From the NCBI GenBank assembly GCA_019912665.1, contig JAIOIE010000018.1, positions 815,433 to 879,432 of the forward strand: 64,000 nt of DNA. Direction: 5' to 3'. This document shows, in pieces, positions 44,349-52,846 of this stretch. The DNA is from Deltaproteobacteria bacterium (GTDB lineage Bacteria > Desulfobacterota > GWC2-55-46). A model generated the notes under the pieces. That model was not told where the DNA came from. It was given only the letters and a program-made list of their open reading frames with translations, and ran no database searches. The position numbers and the translations under genes were made by a program. Numbering within the stretch: position 1 is the stretch's first letter; each line of letters begins with the position of its first letter.

Positions 44349-45164
44349 ATGGATAAACTGAAGAAAGAAAAAGGCAAGAGCGTAAAGACCTTCCTGTCAG
44401 GCAGGGAGATCCATGACCAATGGAAAGAGCACTTCAGAAATCGCGAAAACGAGCGCTTCTACGAGCTCGTCTTTGACCGGATCGCGGAAATCTTCCCTGA
44501 AGGGAAAGAGGTCCTGGATGCCGGCTGCGGCTCGTGCGCTCACACCGTCCGCCTGGCCAGGCGCGGCTTTTCGGTATGCGCGGTTGATTTTTCCAACGCG
44601 GCCCTCAAGATGGCGAGGAGGCACCTTGAGGGCATCGATGCAGGCCGGAATATCAAGCTCCGCCAGGAGGACCTGCTTTCGATGTCGTTCGAAGACGGCA
44701 GATTCGACTCGGCATTATGCTGGGGTGTGCTGATGCACATACCCGAGGTAGAAAAGGCAATTGCCGAGCTTTCGCGTGTGGTTAAAAAAGGCGGGCTCAT
44801 CGTAATAAGCGAGGGCAACATGCATTCCCTGCAATCATTAGCCCTCAGGGGGCTTAAAAAACTCGTCAAAAAAGAACGCTGCGAAATCAGCAGGCAGAAA
44901 AGCGGTGTGGAACACTGGAGTTCAGGAGAGAAGGGGCAGATGCTTACGAGGCATGCCGATACCGAATGGCTCGTTTCGGAATTTAAAAGGAACGGATGCG
45001 TTTTGGAGGGCCGCTTCGCAGGCCAGTTTACAGAGCTCTACAACAGGTTCAAATCTAGGCCCGCGAGGCGGCTTATCCACGGCTTCAACAACGTGTGGTT
45101 CCGCCGGATCAAGACCCCTGGCCCGGCCTTCGGGAACATCTTCGTCTTCAGAAAGGACAAATAG
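44349..45164 (+). CDS. class I SAM-dependent methyltransferase
   Basis: The 271-residue protein has SAM-binding motif I (VLDAGCGSCAHTVRLARRG near 56), the acidic residue in CAVDFSNAALKMA, and the ALCWGVLMHIPEVEKAIAEL and VVKKGGLIVISEGN segments. It belongs to the same broad group as the protein at 38739 but is not closely alike. It probably methylates a sugar in the repeat unit or the non-reducing end of the chain. Confidence 0.9.
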   Translation: MDKLKKEKGKSVKTFLSGREIHDQWKEHFRNRENERFYELVFDRIAEIFPEGKEVLDAGCGSCAHTVRLARRGFSVCAVDFSNAALKMARRHLEGIDAGRNIKLRQEDLLSMSFEDGRFDSALCWGVLMHIPEVEKAIAELSRVVKKGGLIVISEGNMHSLQSLALRGLKKLVKKERCEISRQKSGVEHWSSGEKGQMLTRHADTEWLVSEFKRNGCVLEGRFAGQFTELYNRFKSRPARRLIHGFNNVWFRRIKTPGPAFGNIFVFRKDK

Positions 45165-45190
45165 GCTTCTCTCGCGTGAGGGAAGCAATT

Positions 45191-45222
45191 CCGCCGAGAC
45201 TGATCCCTGAATAAATCGGCGG
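45191..45222 (+). promoter_or_regulatory. RNA hairpin just upstream of the second ops-like element
   Basis: CCGCCGA (45191-45197) is the exact complement of TCGGCGG (45216-45222), giving a 7-bp GC-rich stem with an 18-base loop. It ends three bases before the ops-like sequence at 45226, repeating the arrangement at 16812-16860. Confidence 0.5.
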
Positions 45223-45225
45223 CAT

Positions 45226-45238
45226 GGCAGTAGCGTGC
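45226..45238 (+). promoter_or_regulatory. second ops-like element
   Basis: GGCAGTAGCGTGC differs from the E. coli ops 13-mer at one position (A for G at base 4). It spans the GTG start codon of the glycosyltransferase gene at 45235 and closes a 70-nt intergenic gap. Like the element at 16848 it is directly preceded by a stem-loop. If active, it would reload the RfaH-like protein mid-operon. Confidence 0.45.
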
Positions 45239-46371
45239 AAAATCCGAAGCGTAAAATAAATCTCCTTATAGTCAATTCGTCACTTCATTACGGCGGCTCC
45301 GAGACGGTAATCGCGAACCTTTGCAGGCACCTTGACAGGGGGCTCTTCAACGTTTCCGCAAGCTTCCTGAAATTCAAGGGGAAGGTCGGAGAGGAGCTCG
45401 AGGACGCCGGATACGAGGTCATAGGCCCGGCGACCCAGAAGAGGTCCATTTCAAGGTACATGACCTTCTTTGACCTCCTTAGGACCATCCGCAGGAAGAA
45501 TATCGACATAGTCCACAGCCACTGCACTCATTCCCTGATGGATTCCTCGATATGCAGGTCTTTATGCCAGGGCATAAAGACCGCGCATACTTTTCATTTC
45601 GGAAATTATCCGTTCTATAATAAAAGGTATATGCTTTTTGAAAAGCTCTTCAGCCGCGCATCAGACTCCCTGGTTGCGGTCGCAGACTTCCAGAAGGAGC
45701 GGCTGAAAGAGGCATACGGCCTTTCGGATGCGCGCATCAGGACCATATGGAACGGAGTTGCGCCGGTCCACCCCGACCGGATAGAGCTCCCCTTCCCTCC
45801 AGGCAGCCTTATAATCGGAAGCATAGGGAACCTTATTGAGCAAAAGGGTTATATCGAGCTCCTTCATGTCGCGCTGAACCTTAAGAAAGCCGGGGCAAAG
45901 GCGAAATTCGTCGTGATTGGCGGCGGGCCGAAGCACGAATCCCTCATTGCCAGAAGAGACCAGCTCGAACTCGGGGACACAGTCCACTTTCAGGGCTATC
46001 TTGAGAACGCCGCCTCGCGGGCGCTCCCGGCGTTCGATATATTTTTTATGCCTTCCAGGTGGGAGGCGATGCCTGTAGCGCTCCTCGAGGCGATGTGCGC
46101 CGGGAAGCCAATCGTAGCTACAGATGTAAGCGATAACCCGAGGATCGTCGAGCACGGCCGCACGGGCTTGCTGGTGAAAAAAGGCGACCCCCTGGGAATG
46201 CAACGCGCGCTTGAGACGCTCATAGGAAATCCGGAACTCCGGCTGAAGATGGGCACGGAGGCCAAAAAGGATTACGAGCGCCGGTTCACCGTCTCCAGGA
46301 TGATACGCTCTTACGAGGAGCTGTATCTCTCGCTGATGGATTCTCAAAACATGGCTCGCGCGAGGAGTTGA
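45235..46371 (+). CDS. family 4 glycosyltransferase
   Basis: The 378-residue GT-B enzyme starts with GTG at 45235, inside an ops-like element. Key parts are LLIVNSSLHYGGSETVIANL at the N-terminus, SIGNLIEQKGYIELL, and FFMPSRWEAMPVALLEAMCA (EAMPVALLEA with the catalytic Glu), followed by PIVATDVSDNPRIVEHG. It adds a sugar from an NDP donor with retention. No strong ribosome-binding site is evident in the 20 bases before the GTG. Confidence 0.92.
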   Translation: MQNPKRKINLLIVNSSLHYGGSETVIANLCRHLDRGLFNVSASFLKFKGKVGEELEDAGYEVIGPATQKRSISRYMTFFDLLRTIRRKNIDIVHSHCTHSLMDSSICRSLCQGIKTAHTFHFGNYPFYNKRYMLFEKLFSRASDSLVAVADFQKERLKEAYGLSDARIRTIWNGVAPVHPDRIELPFPPGSLIIGSIGNLIEQKGYIELLHVALNLKKAGAKAKFVVIGGGPKHESLIARRDQLELGDTVHFQGYLENAASRALPAFDIFFMPSRWEAMPVALLEAMCAGKPIVATDVSDNPRIVEHGRTGLLVKKGDPLGMQRALETLIGNPELRLKMGTEAKKDYERRFTVSRMIRSYEELYLSLMDSQNMARARS

Positions 46372-46373
46372 AC

Positions 46374-47348
46374 ATGCCAGAGCCAGTTCGCACCGCAATC
46401 AGCTTCATAATCCCGGCCTTGAACGAGGAGAAAAATATCGGGAGGACTATCGACTCTATCGAGGCCTGTCTCAGTGCCGGCGGGGCGCTCAATACCATAT
46501 CGGGCTACGAAATAGTCGTGGTCGACAACGGATCTACTGACCGGACCCGCGAGATATGCGCTGCGAAAGGGGTCAAATTCCTTTCCCATCCCGGGCTCAC
46601 GGTCGGAGCGCTCAGGAATATGGGCGCGGAGACGGCATCCGGCGGGGTGCTGGTCTTTATCGATGCCGACGTGTCCCTGACACCACGCTGGTCATCACGA
46701 CTTCCGGCCCTGATCGCGCTTTTGGACGAAAAACCGCTTACCATCACCGGTTTGCGAGCCAAGTCGGACGATTCGGTCTCTTATTCTATAAAGCAGTGGT
46801 TTTCAATCGGGAAAAACGCGGCCCAGGAGAACTATATAAATAGCGGCCATATGGTCGTCAGAAAGGACGTATTCACGTCGCTGGGGGGGTTCAATCGGGC
46901 CCTCGTCTCTGGCGAGGATTCCGAGCTTTGCCAGAGGGCCTCGGATTCGGGAATTTCGATAACCCCTCTAGACGGCCTTGATGCAATCCATAACGAGGCG
47001 CCGGCAGGCCTGCTTGAGTTCTTCAAAAGGGAGCGCTGGCATGGGTACGGAGATTACCAGAGCTTCAGCAGTTTCAGAAGATCCAAGCCGGCGATGACGG
47101 CGGCCCTGAACGTGCTCGCGTTTTTTTTCCTCTCGACAATTTCCCTCTTCTACATGGAACCGGCTGCGGTCTTTTTCTATCTTTTCATACTAATCGGCCT
47201 CTCCGCAATATCAGGGCTTCACAGGAACAAATTCCGAGTGGACTATAAATTCCCGGTCTTCATATACATGTACATGATCTACATAACCGCGCGAAGCTTT
47301 TCGCTATTTGATTTCGTCCTCGGGCTGAACCCAAGGCGATGGAGATGA
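46374..47348 (+). CDS. family 2 glycosyltransferase
   Basis: The 324-residue protein has the GT2 core (SFIIPALNEEKNIGRTIDSI, VVDNGSTDRTREI, FIDADVSLTPRW with the DxD region) and two or three C-terminal membrane helices. I chose the ATG at 46374 because GAGGAG stands 6 bases ahead; a TTG two codons earlier is the alternative. It lies directly after the GT4 gene, and probably adds the next sugar to the lipid-linked unit. Confidence 0.9.
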   Translation: MPEPVRTAISFIIPALNEEKNIGRTIDSIEACLSAGGALNTISGYEIVVVDNGSTDRTREICAAKGVKFLSHPGLTVGALRNMGAETASGGVLVFIDADVSLTPRWSSRLPALIALLDEKPLTITGLRAKSDDSVSYSIKQWFSIGKNAAQENYINSGHMVVRKDVFTSLGGFNRALVSGEDSELCQRASDSGISITPLDGLDAIHNEAPAGLLEFFKRERWHGYGDYQSFSSFRRSKPAMTAALNVLAFFFLSTISLFYMEPAAVFFYLFILIGLSAISGLHRNKFRVDYKFPVFIYMYMIYITARSFSLFDFVLGLNPRRWR

Positions 47349-47363
47349 CCGAGCGGACCGGAG

Positions 47364-48497
47364 ATGGCTAAGCACATCCTGCATCTGATAGACACCAGCA
47401 CGCTCTCCGGCCCGGGGAAGACCATTTACAACTCATGCCGGTTTGAGGACGGGTCCAGGTATGTCAAATCCGTCGCCGTTTTCAGGAACAGCGCGGAAAA
47501 TGATTACGTCTCTTTTTTGAGGAAATCTGGGATAAATACGATAGAGCTGGCCGAAAACAGGGCGAACCTCCCGAAGGTCTTGACCTATGCACCCGTTGCG
47601 CTTGAGTTAAGGAGAATCATCAGGCGAAATAAAGTCGACCTCCTCCACGCCCACGGCTACAAGGCCGACATATTGGGTTTCATGGCAAGCCGTTTGAGCG
47701 GCGTAAAAGCAGTGACGACCCTCCACGGCTACATTGAGAACACCAGGAGCGCCGCCGTTTACAACCGTCTTTCCGTGAAGGCGGCGAAAAGAATGGACGC
47801 CGTTATAGCCGTATCCTGGGCCATGCGGGACCGGCTGCTTAAAAAAGGCGTGCCTGGCTCAAAGATAAGCGTGATCCATAACGCGATAGTCTCGGGAGAT
47901 TATCCCAGGCTTCCCAAATCGGAAAAGATCATAGAGGAAAAGGGCATTGCGGGAACGTTCCCTGTCATAGGCTCCATAGGCCGCATAAGCCCGGAGAAAG
48001 GCCAGCGCGTCCTCTGCGAGGCGTTCAGGAAGATAATCACCGTTTTTCCGAACGCCCGCCTGCTCCTCATAGGCGACGGTCCTGATGCCGAGCGCCTGAG
48101 GAGCGAATTCACGGACCTGAACGGCAGGCTCGTTATCACCGGCCATGTCAGGAATATAAAGGAATACATTAGCGTACTGGACCTGCATGTGCTTGCAAGC
48201 TATACCGAGGGGCTCCCGAACGTGATACTTGAGACCTCGTGCATGGGCAAGGCGAATGTGGCCACCGACGTAGGCGGGACCTCCGAATGCCTCATCGACG
48301 GCGAAACTGGCATCCTTGTCAGGCCGGGAGACAGCAGCGCGCTCTCGGAGGCGGTCATCAGGGTACTCAAGGACCCTCACATGCGCTCGGAATTCGAAAA
48401 GAACGCCTTTGAGTTCATCCGAAAGGAATTTGATTTCACAAGGCGAGTGGAAAAGATGCATTCTCTTTACGACCGGGTCTTCTCGGCGGCGTCATGA
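47364..48497 (+). CDS. family 4 glycosyltransferase
   Basis: The 377-residue GT-B enzyme has HLIDTSTLSGPGKTIYNSCR at the N-terminus, VIGSIGRISPEKGQRVLCEA, and LASYTEGLPNVILETSCMGK with the catalytic Glu, then ANVATDVGGTSECLIDGETG. It is the last plus-strand gene before the minus-strand island at 48533-50635, so it closes this tailoring and assembly operon. Confidence 0.92.
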   Translation: MAKHILHLIDTSTLSGPGKTIYNSCRFEDGSRYVKSVAVFRNSAENDYVSFLRKSGINTIELAENRANLPKVLTYAPVALELRRIIRRNKVDLLHAHGYKADILGFMASRLSGVKAVTTLHGYIENTRSAAVYNRLSVKAAKRMDAVIAVSWAMRDRLLKKGVPGSKISVIHNAIVSGDYPRLPKSEKIIEEKGIAGTFPVIGSIGRISPEKGQRVLCEAFRKIITVFPNARLLLIGDGPDAERLRSEFTDLNGRLVITGHVRNIKEYISVLDLHVLASYTEGLPNVILETSCMGKANVATDVGGTSECLIDGETGILVRPGDSSALSEAVIRVLKDPHMRSEFEKNAFEFIRKEFDFTRRVEKMHSLYDRVFSAAS

Positions 48498-48532
48498 TTG
48501 AGCTTGCCGCGGCACGGCGGCCCGGAAACGGT

Positions 48533-49423
48533 TCAGTTGCCTGAGAGTATCAGTCGAAGGTTGACGGGGCTTGACGGGCGTTTTTCCCCGACATAGCTTG
48601 TGCTCATGACGATGTCGTCGTAATACATCGCCTGTTCCTGGGGGGCGCCTGAGTTGAGGTAATGCGAAAGCATTATGAAGTTTATCCCGAATGCCGCATT
48701 GGTGCCGAAATCCCCTTCCCTCGGAACCCTGTAGAGGACCTGGTCGTAATAGGATATTTTCTGGCCGTCTATCCACATCTCGAAGACTCCAGTGGACTGC
48801 GACCCGCCGTTCAAGCTGATATGAATTTCTATGGTGTACCACCTTCCGGCCTCTATCGTATAGCGGTTGTACGCGGAGTACCCCGAGATATTGGGGGAGA
48901 GGGGAAACCACTGCCCGGTTTCCGCCTTCTTATTATTGCCTTCTACGTTGAAATACCCGGAACTACCCGAGTTCCCTGCGTGCAGGGTGATATAATTGGC
49001 CACCCAGGGATTACAACAGACGTTCTCATGCCTCGTGTCGTCCTGAGTCCCTATTATGACTATCTTGTTGTTCCCCGCGCTGAAGTCGTACCCGGGGCTG
49101 TACCTGAGCTTGAATTGTATATAGATATCCTGATAGCTGCTGTTGTCGGAATCAAGGGACTCGGGGCTGTCGCCGAAGAGCATGGTCGCGTACGACCCGT
49201 TCTGCCCGGCCTCGAACCTGTGCATGAGCGCATAGCTGCCGCTTGCTTTCTCGACGCCCTGGATGGAGTAGCTCGGGTTCCCGTAGATGCTGCCGTAGCT
49301 GCTCCCTGAAAAGCCGGGCACGCTTTCTCCCGACTCGAAGCCCTCGAAATGAAATGCCGCGCCGTTAGCGTGCGTGCAGAAGGCAAGGATGATTAGACAG
49401 GTTAAAAGCGCGGACGTTTTCAT
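48533..49423 (-). CDS. secreted jelly-roll-like (concanavalin/lyase-fold) protein, copy A
   Basis: The 296-residue protein has a signal peptide (MKTSALLTCLIILAFCTHAN, cleaved near GAAFH). The mature part is beta-rich with RWYTIEIHISLNGG, GVFEMWIDGQKISYYDQ and AMYYDDIVMSTSYVG, a pattern seen in concanavalin A-like domains of polysaccharide lyases and laminarinase-like proteins. It is similar in these landmarks to the product of the gene directly upstream (49420-50193), with which it overlaps by four bases. A role in binding or cutting the exopolysaccharide is inferred. No catalytic residues can be assigned with confidence. Confidence 0.75.
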   Translation of the reverse strand: MKTSALLTCLIILAFCTHANGAAFHFEGFESGESVPGFSGSSYGSIYGNPSYSIQGVEKASGSYALMHRFEAGQNGSYATMLFGDSPESLDSDNSSYQDIYIQFKLRYSPGYDFSAGNNKIVIIGTQDDTRHENVCCNPWVANYITLHAGNSGSSGYFNVEGNNKKAETGQWFPLSPNISGYSAYNRYTIEAGRWYTIEIHISLNGGSQSTGVFEMWIDGQKISYYDQVLYRVPREGDFGTNAAFGINFIMLSHYLNSGAPQEQAMYYDDIVMSTSYVGEKRPSSPVNLRLILSGN

Positions 49424-50193
49424 TGCACTCTTCTGATGTTACTGGGCGGGGAAGGCACACCAATAGGGCCGATGTAGTGGTCTGCTATCACGATCTCGTC
49501 GAACTGCATGTACATGTCATTCTGGGCCGTTCCGTTCCTGTACCCGAATGTGATATAGCTTATCTCCGCGTTCCCCGCGTTGAACGGATTGAGGTCAAGC
49601 ACCAGGGTTCCGTTATGCCAAACCTGCACCCTGCCGTTCGACGGAGACGAGAGGTTCCTGTAGCTCCTCAGCTCTATGCAGTGCCATCTATCGTCATTTC
49701 GTATATCCACGCCCGTGTCATGCCATTGGTCGAGAGTGTAGATGAGGGCTTTCATCCGGGCGACGCTCTCGCTCACTGAATTCAAATTGAGGAACATCCT
49801 CCCCCCGGCGTTGTAGTCCTCCGCATCAACCTCGAGTATCAGGGACTTGTAATAGGGATTATCCGACGGCGGCGCGAATTTCCAAGAGGGCTCGAATTTG
49901 ACATAGTACCTGATGTAAATGTTATTTTGGGACGGCATCGTCGACAGGTCGACATTGAACCCGCAATACTGCTGTGACGAGCCCTGCGGTATCATGCACC
50001 GGAAGGCGTAATTACCGCCCCCCGAAAGATTCGAGTCTACAATGGAGTTCCTCGACGGATTATGCTCGTAGTCGACCTGCGAAGTGTCGCCGGTTTCGAA
50101 ATCGATCACGTACTCGAATGCCGCCGTTTCATCCGGCCATGCCGATGCTAAAAATAGTAACAGTGCAGAGAAGATGAGGGCTTTGATCTTCAA
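49420..50193 (-). CDS. secreted jelly-roll-like (concanavalin/lyase-fold) protein, copy B
   Basis: The 257-residue protein has a signal peptide (MKIKALIFSALLLFLASAWP) and a beta-rich mature part with RWHCIELRSYRNLSS, RVQVWHNGTLVLDLNPFN and MYMQFDEIVIADHYIG, aligning with the landmarks of copy A. The start is TTG at 50193, fixed by an AAGGAGG site 7 bases ahead. It is coupled to copy A by overlapping stop and start. As with copy A, a polysaccharide-binding or lyase role is inferred from fold-like patterns only. Confidence 0.75.
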   Translation of the reverse strand: MKIKALIFSALLLFLASAWPDETAAFEYVIDFETGDTSQVDYEHNPSRNSIVDSNLSGGGNYAFRCMIPQGSSQQYCGFNVDLSTMPSQNNIYIRYYVKFEPSWKFAPPSDNPYYKSLILEVDAEDYNAGGRMFLNLNSVSESVARMKALIYTLDQWHDTGVDIRNDDRWHCIELRSYRNLSSPSNGRVQVWHNGTLVLDLNPFNAGNAEISYITFGYRNGTAQNDMYMQFDEIVIADHYIGPIGVPSPPSNIRRVQ

Positions 50194-50257
50194 ACTCGTG
50201 CCTCCTTGGGCCGGTTCGGCTCTTCCGCCGAATGGATTTCAATACGCCCGGCGGCCT

Positions 50258-50635
50258 CTATTCGGCCGCGATGACCAATTCATCGGAAAAATTGCTCTCA
50301 AGTCCGTCCGTATCGTACACCGTAACTGCGACATATATATCGCAGTCCGAGGGGACATCCTCGATAGTCAGGCTGGTCGCCCCCCCTACGTCGATGATGG
50401 TATCGTAATTTCCGGATTCCGCGCCGTAATGGACCCTGTATCCGCCTATTTCCCCGCTGCTCAAGGCTGTCCCGTTTTGACGGGTATCCGGCGGGTCCCA
50501 GGCGACTTCAACGGACCTGAACGGCTCTTCTCCGCTGGCGGCCGACCCGCCGCTTCCGCCGCCCCCGCACCCCCAAATAAGGAGGAGCAGAAACAGGAGC
50601 GGACAGGCTTTTTTTATGAATTGAACGGTCCTCAT
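50258..50635 (-). CDS. fibronectin type III lipoprotein
   Basis: The 125-residue product has a lipoprotein signal (LLLLIWGC with Cys23) followed by a glycine/serine linker and one fibronectin type III-like domain (about 40-125: VEVAWDPPDTRQNGTALSSG, GYRVHYGAESGNYDT, VAVTVYDTDGLESNFSDEL). Fn3 domains of this type accompany secreted carbohydrate-active proteins. It is the first gene of the minus-strand island, 64 bases upstream of copy B, and probably sits in the outer membrane facing the polysaccharide. Confidence 0.85.
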   Translation of the reverse strand: MRTVQFIKKACPLLFLLLLIWGCGGGGSGGSAASGEEPFRSVEVAWDPPDTRQNGTALSSGEIGGYRVHYGAESGNYDTIIDVGGATSLTIEDVPSDCDIYVAVTVYDTDGLESNFSDELVIAAE

Positions 50636-50726
50636 GCAGTCACCTTTTACCCTCTTATAGCATTTTTGCGTTGCTTATTCAGTAATTTTTGTCACCTGGG
50701 ATTATCCCTGAGGTTCGATTGAAAAC

Positions 50727-52832
50727 ATGACAACCCTGCCGTTCGCATTAAATGTCCTTAGCGCAGCCATGTGCGCCGGGCTGGGCCTCTTCACCCTTTT
50801 AAGGAACCCGCGCCACCTGGTCAACATAGGGTTCGCTTCGGGAATGGCCTGCCTGGCCGTCATAGAGGCCGGGAGCGCTCTCGCGCTCCTAGCCCCGGGG
50901 CGGGGCTGGCATACCGGCATGCGGCTTAACCTCACGGGGCAGGCCATGCTCCCGGCAGCCTGGATGCTTTTTTCATTGGTATTCGCCAGGGCCAACCACA
51001 GGGAAATCCTCTCGAAATGGATATCGGCTCTTATTCTGTTTACTTTAGTATCAGCAGCCTTTGCCTATCTTGCAGGCTCTCCAAGTTTCATAGAGTATAT
51101 CCCGCCTGAGCCCGACCGCGCACCCGCCCTTTTCTCCGCTCCATTGTACGCGCTAGGGCCCGTCGGCAAGTACTTCTACATATTCGTGCTCCTCGGCCTT
51201 GTGCTTAATCTCGTGCACCTTGAGAACACCCTCAAGTCCTCGTCCGGACAGAAGAGATGGCAGATAAAATACATAATATTCGGCGTCGGAGGGGTGCTGG
51301 CCTATTACGTGTTCCTTTCTAGCCAGGCGCTCCTTTTTTCGGCCATAAACGCGGAAATGCTGGTCCTGGCCTCGGTCATCACCATCATAACCGTTTCCAT
51401 GACCGCGGTCTTCATAGTGAGGCACAGGCTTCTCGAGGTCGACATATTCGTATCGAGGTACGTGGTATACGGCTCATTCACCGTCCTCCTCGCAGGCCTG
51501 TACCTCATAGGCATTGGGGTCGTAATAAGGGGTATACGCCACCTGGATATTCCGCTCGGCTTTTTCTTCACCGCGCTCTTCGTCTTCGTGTCACTCCTCT
51601 TCCTTGCGCTTCTCCTTTTCACTTCCTTTTTGAGGAGGAAGGTCCAGCTCTTCATAAACAGGCACTTCTACAGCCACAAGTACGAGTTCCGGGATAAGTG
51701 GATGGAGACGATAGAAAAAATGAGCTCTAAAAGGAGCATCGGCGAGATAACGTCCACTCTTATCGAACTCATATCGGAGACGACCGGCGCCCGGGGCGTG
51801 CGTATCTGGCTTCTCGACCCGGTCAGCGGAAGATATGTGAATACCGCGTCAGGCCAGGATAAGGGCCCGGGGCAGATCGGGAATGACCACCCCCTCTCAA
51901 TGCGCATAAAAACCGATAAAGACCCCTTCTTTTTATCCGAAATACCTGATATGAGCGCGAGCCTCCCTGCCTGGCCCGACGCGGTCCTCTGCGCGCCGCT
52001 TGTGGCGGATGATGACCCCGTTGGATTCGCCCTCCTGGGGAGCGATATCTCCGGTGAAAAATACAGGCAGGACGATTTCGACATATTGAAGGCCATGACC
52101 ACGCAGGCGGCCGTCCAGATAAAGAACATGCGGCTAGACCAGGACGTCATGAGCCTGAAGGCGATGGAGGGGTTCAGCAAGGCGTCGGCCTTCATAATGC
52201 ATGACCTTAAAAACCTTACGAATACCCTTTCCCTGGTCAGCCAGAACGCCAGGCACAACATGAACGATCCTTCATTCCAGAAGGACGCGATAAACACCAT
52301 AGACGCCACGGTCGGCAGGATGAAAACCGTCATAGAAAGGCTTTCAGCCTCCAACGAAGGACTGGTCATAAGGCCGAGGGATACGGATCTGCGGACGATC
52401 GTAAACGGCGCACTGGGGAAGCTCGCCTTCACGGAGAAGAAGGATGTCAGGGTGAGCATCAGCCTGGAGAAAGCGCCGATTGTGACGATTGACCCGGAAG
52501 TAATGGAAATGGTATTCCTGAACCTCCTTACGAACGCGTTTGACTCGATAGACGGCAGAGGCGAGGTCTCGGTGAATTCCGAGCCCGTAAAGGGCGGCGT
52601 CCTCGTAACGGTCTCTGATACAGGGAGCGGCATGCGGCCGGAGTTCGTAAGGGAATCGCTCTTCAGGCCGTTCATGACAACGAAAAGGAACGGGTTCGGA
52701 ATAGGCCTGTACCAGTGCAAGAACATAATCGAGGCCCACGGCGGTACTGTCGACGTTGAGAGCTCGCCCGGAGCGGGTACCGCATTCAGGATACTCTTCC
52801 CGGGCGGAACTGAAGCGCGGACGCCGGCCTGA
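50727..52832 (+). CDS. prsK: exosortase A/PEP-CTERM system sensor histidine kinase PrsK
   Basis: The 701-residue kinase has eight or nine N-terminal membrane helices (about 1-300), a GAF-like middle (about 320-470), the phosphoacceptor helix FIMHDLKNLTNTLSLVSQNA with His near residue 491, and a HATPase domain (NLLTNAFDSID near 598, VSDTGSGM, NGFGIGLYQCKNIIEAHGG). Length, layout and the adjacent response regulator match PrsK. It is followed 14 bases later by prsR. The signal is unknown; integration of membrane and GAF sensing is typical. Confidence 0.94.
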   Translation: MTTLPFALNVLSAAMCAGLGLFTLLRNPRHLVNIGFASGMACLAVIEAGSALALLAPGRGWHTGMRLNLTGQAMLPAAWMLFSLVFARANHREILSKWISALILFTLVSAAFAYLAGSPSFIEYIPPEPDRAPALFSAPLYALGPVGKYFYIFVLLGLVLNLVHLENTLKSSSGQKRWQIKYIIFGVGGVLAYYVFLSSQALLFSAINAEMLVLASVITIITVSMTAVFIVRHRLLEVDIFVSRYVVYGSFTVLLAGLYLIGIGVVIRGIRHLDIPLGFFFTALFVFVSLLFLALLLFTSFLRRKVQLFINRHFYSHKYEFRDKWMETIEKMSSKRSIGEITSTLIELISETTGARGVRIWLLDPVSGRYVNTASGQDKGPGQIGNDHPLSMRIKTDKDPFFLSEIPDMSASLPAWPDAVLCAPLVADDDPVGFALLGSDISGEKYRQDDFDILKAMTTQAAVQIKNMRLDQDVMSLKAMEGFSKASAFIMHDLKNLTNTLSLVSQNARHNMNDPSFQKDAINTIDATVGRMKTVIERLSASNEGLVIRPRDTDLRTIVNGALGKLAFTEKKDVRVSISLEKAPIVTIDPEVMEMVFLNLLTNAFDSIDGRGEVSVNSEPVKGGVLVTVSDTGSGMRPEFVRESLFRPFMTTKRNGFGIGLYQCKNIIEAHGGTVDVESSPGAGTAFRILFPGGTEARTPA

Positions 52833-52846
52833 GGCTTTTTATTGAA

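Noticed and set aside
51668-52726. Minus-strand frame of 352 codons opposite prsK
   Set aside because: Antisense to the GAF and kinase domains of PrsK, with no signal or domain of its own.
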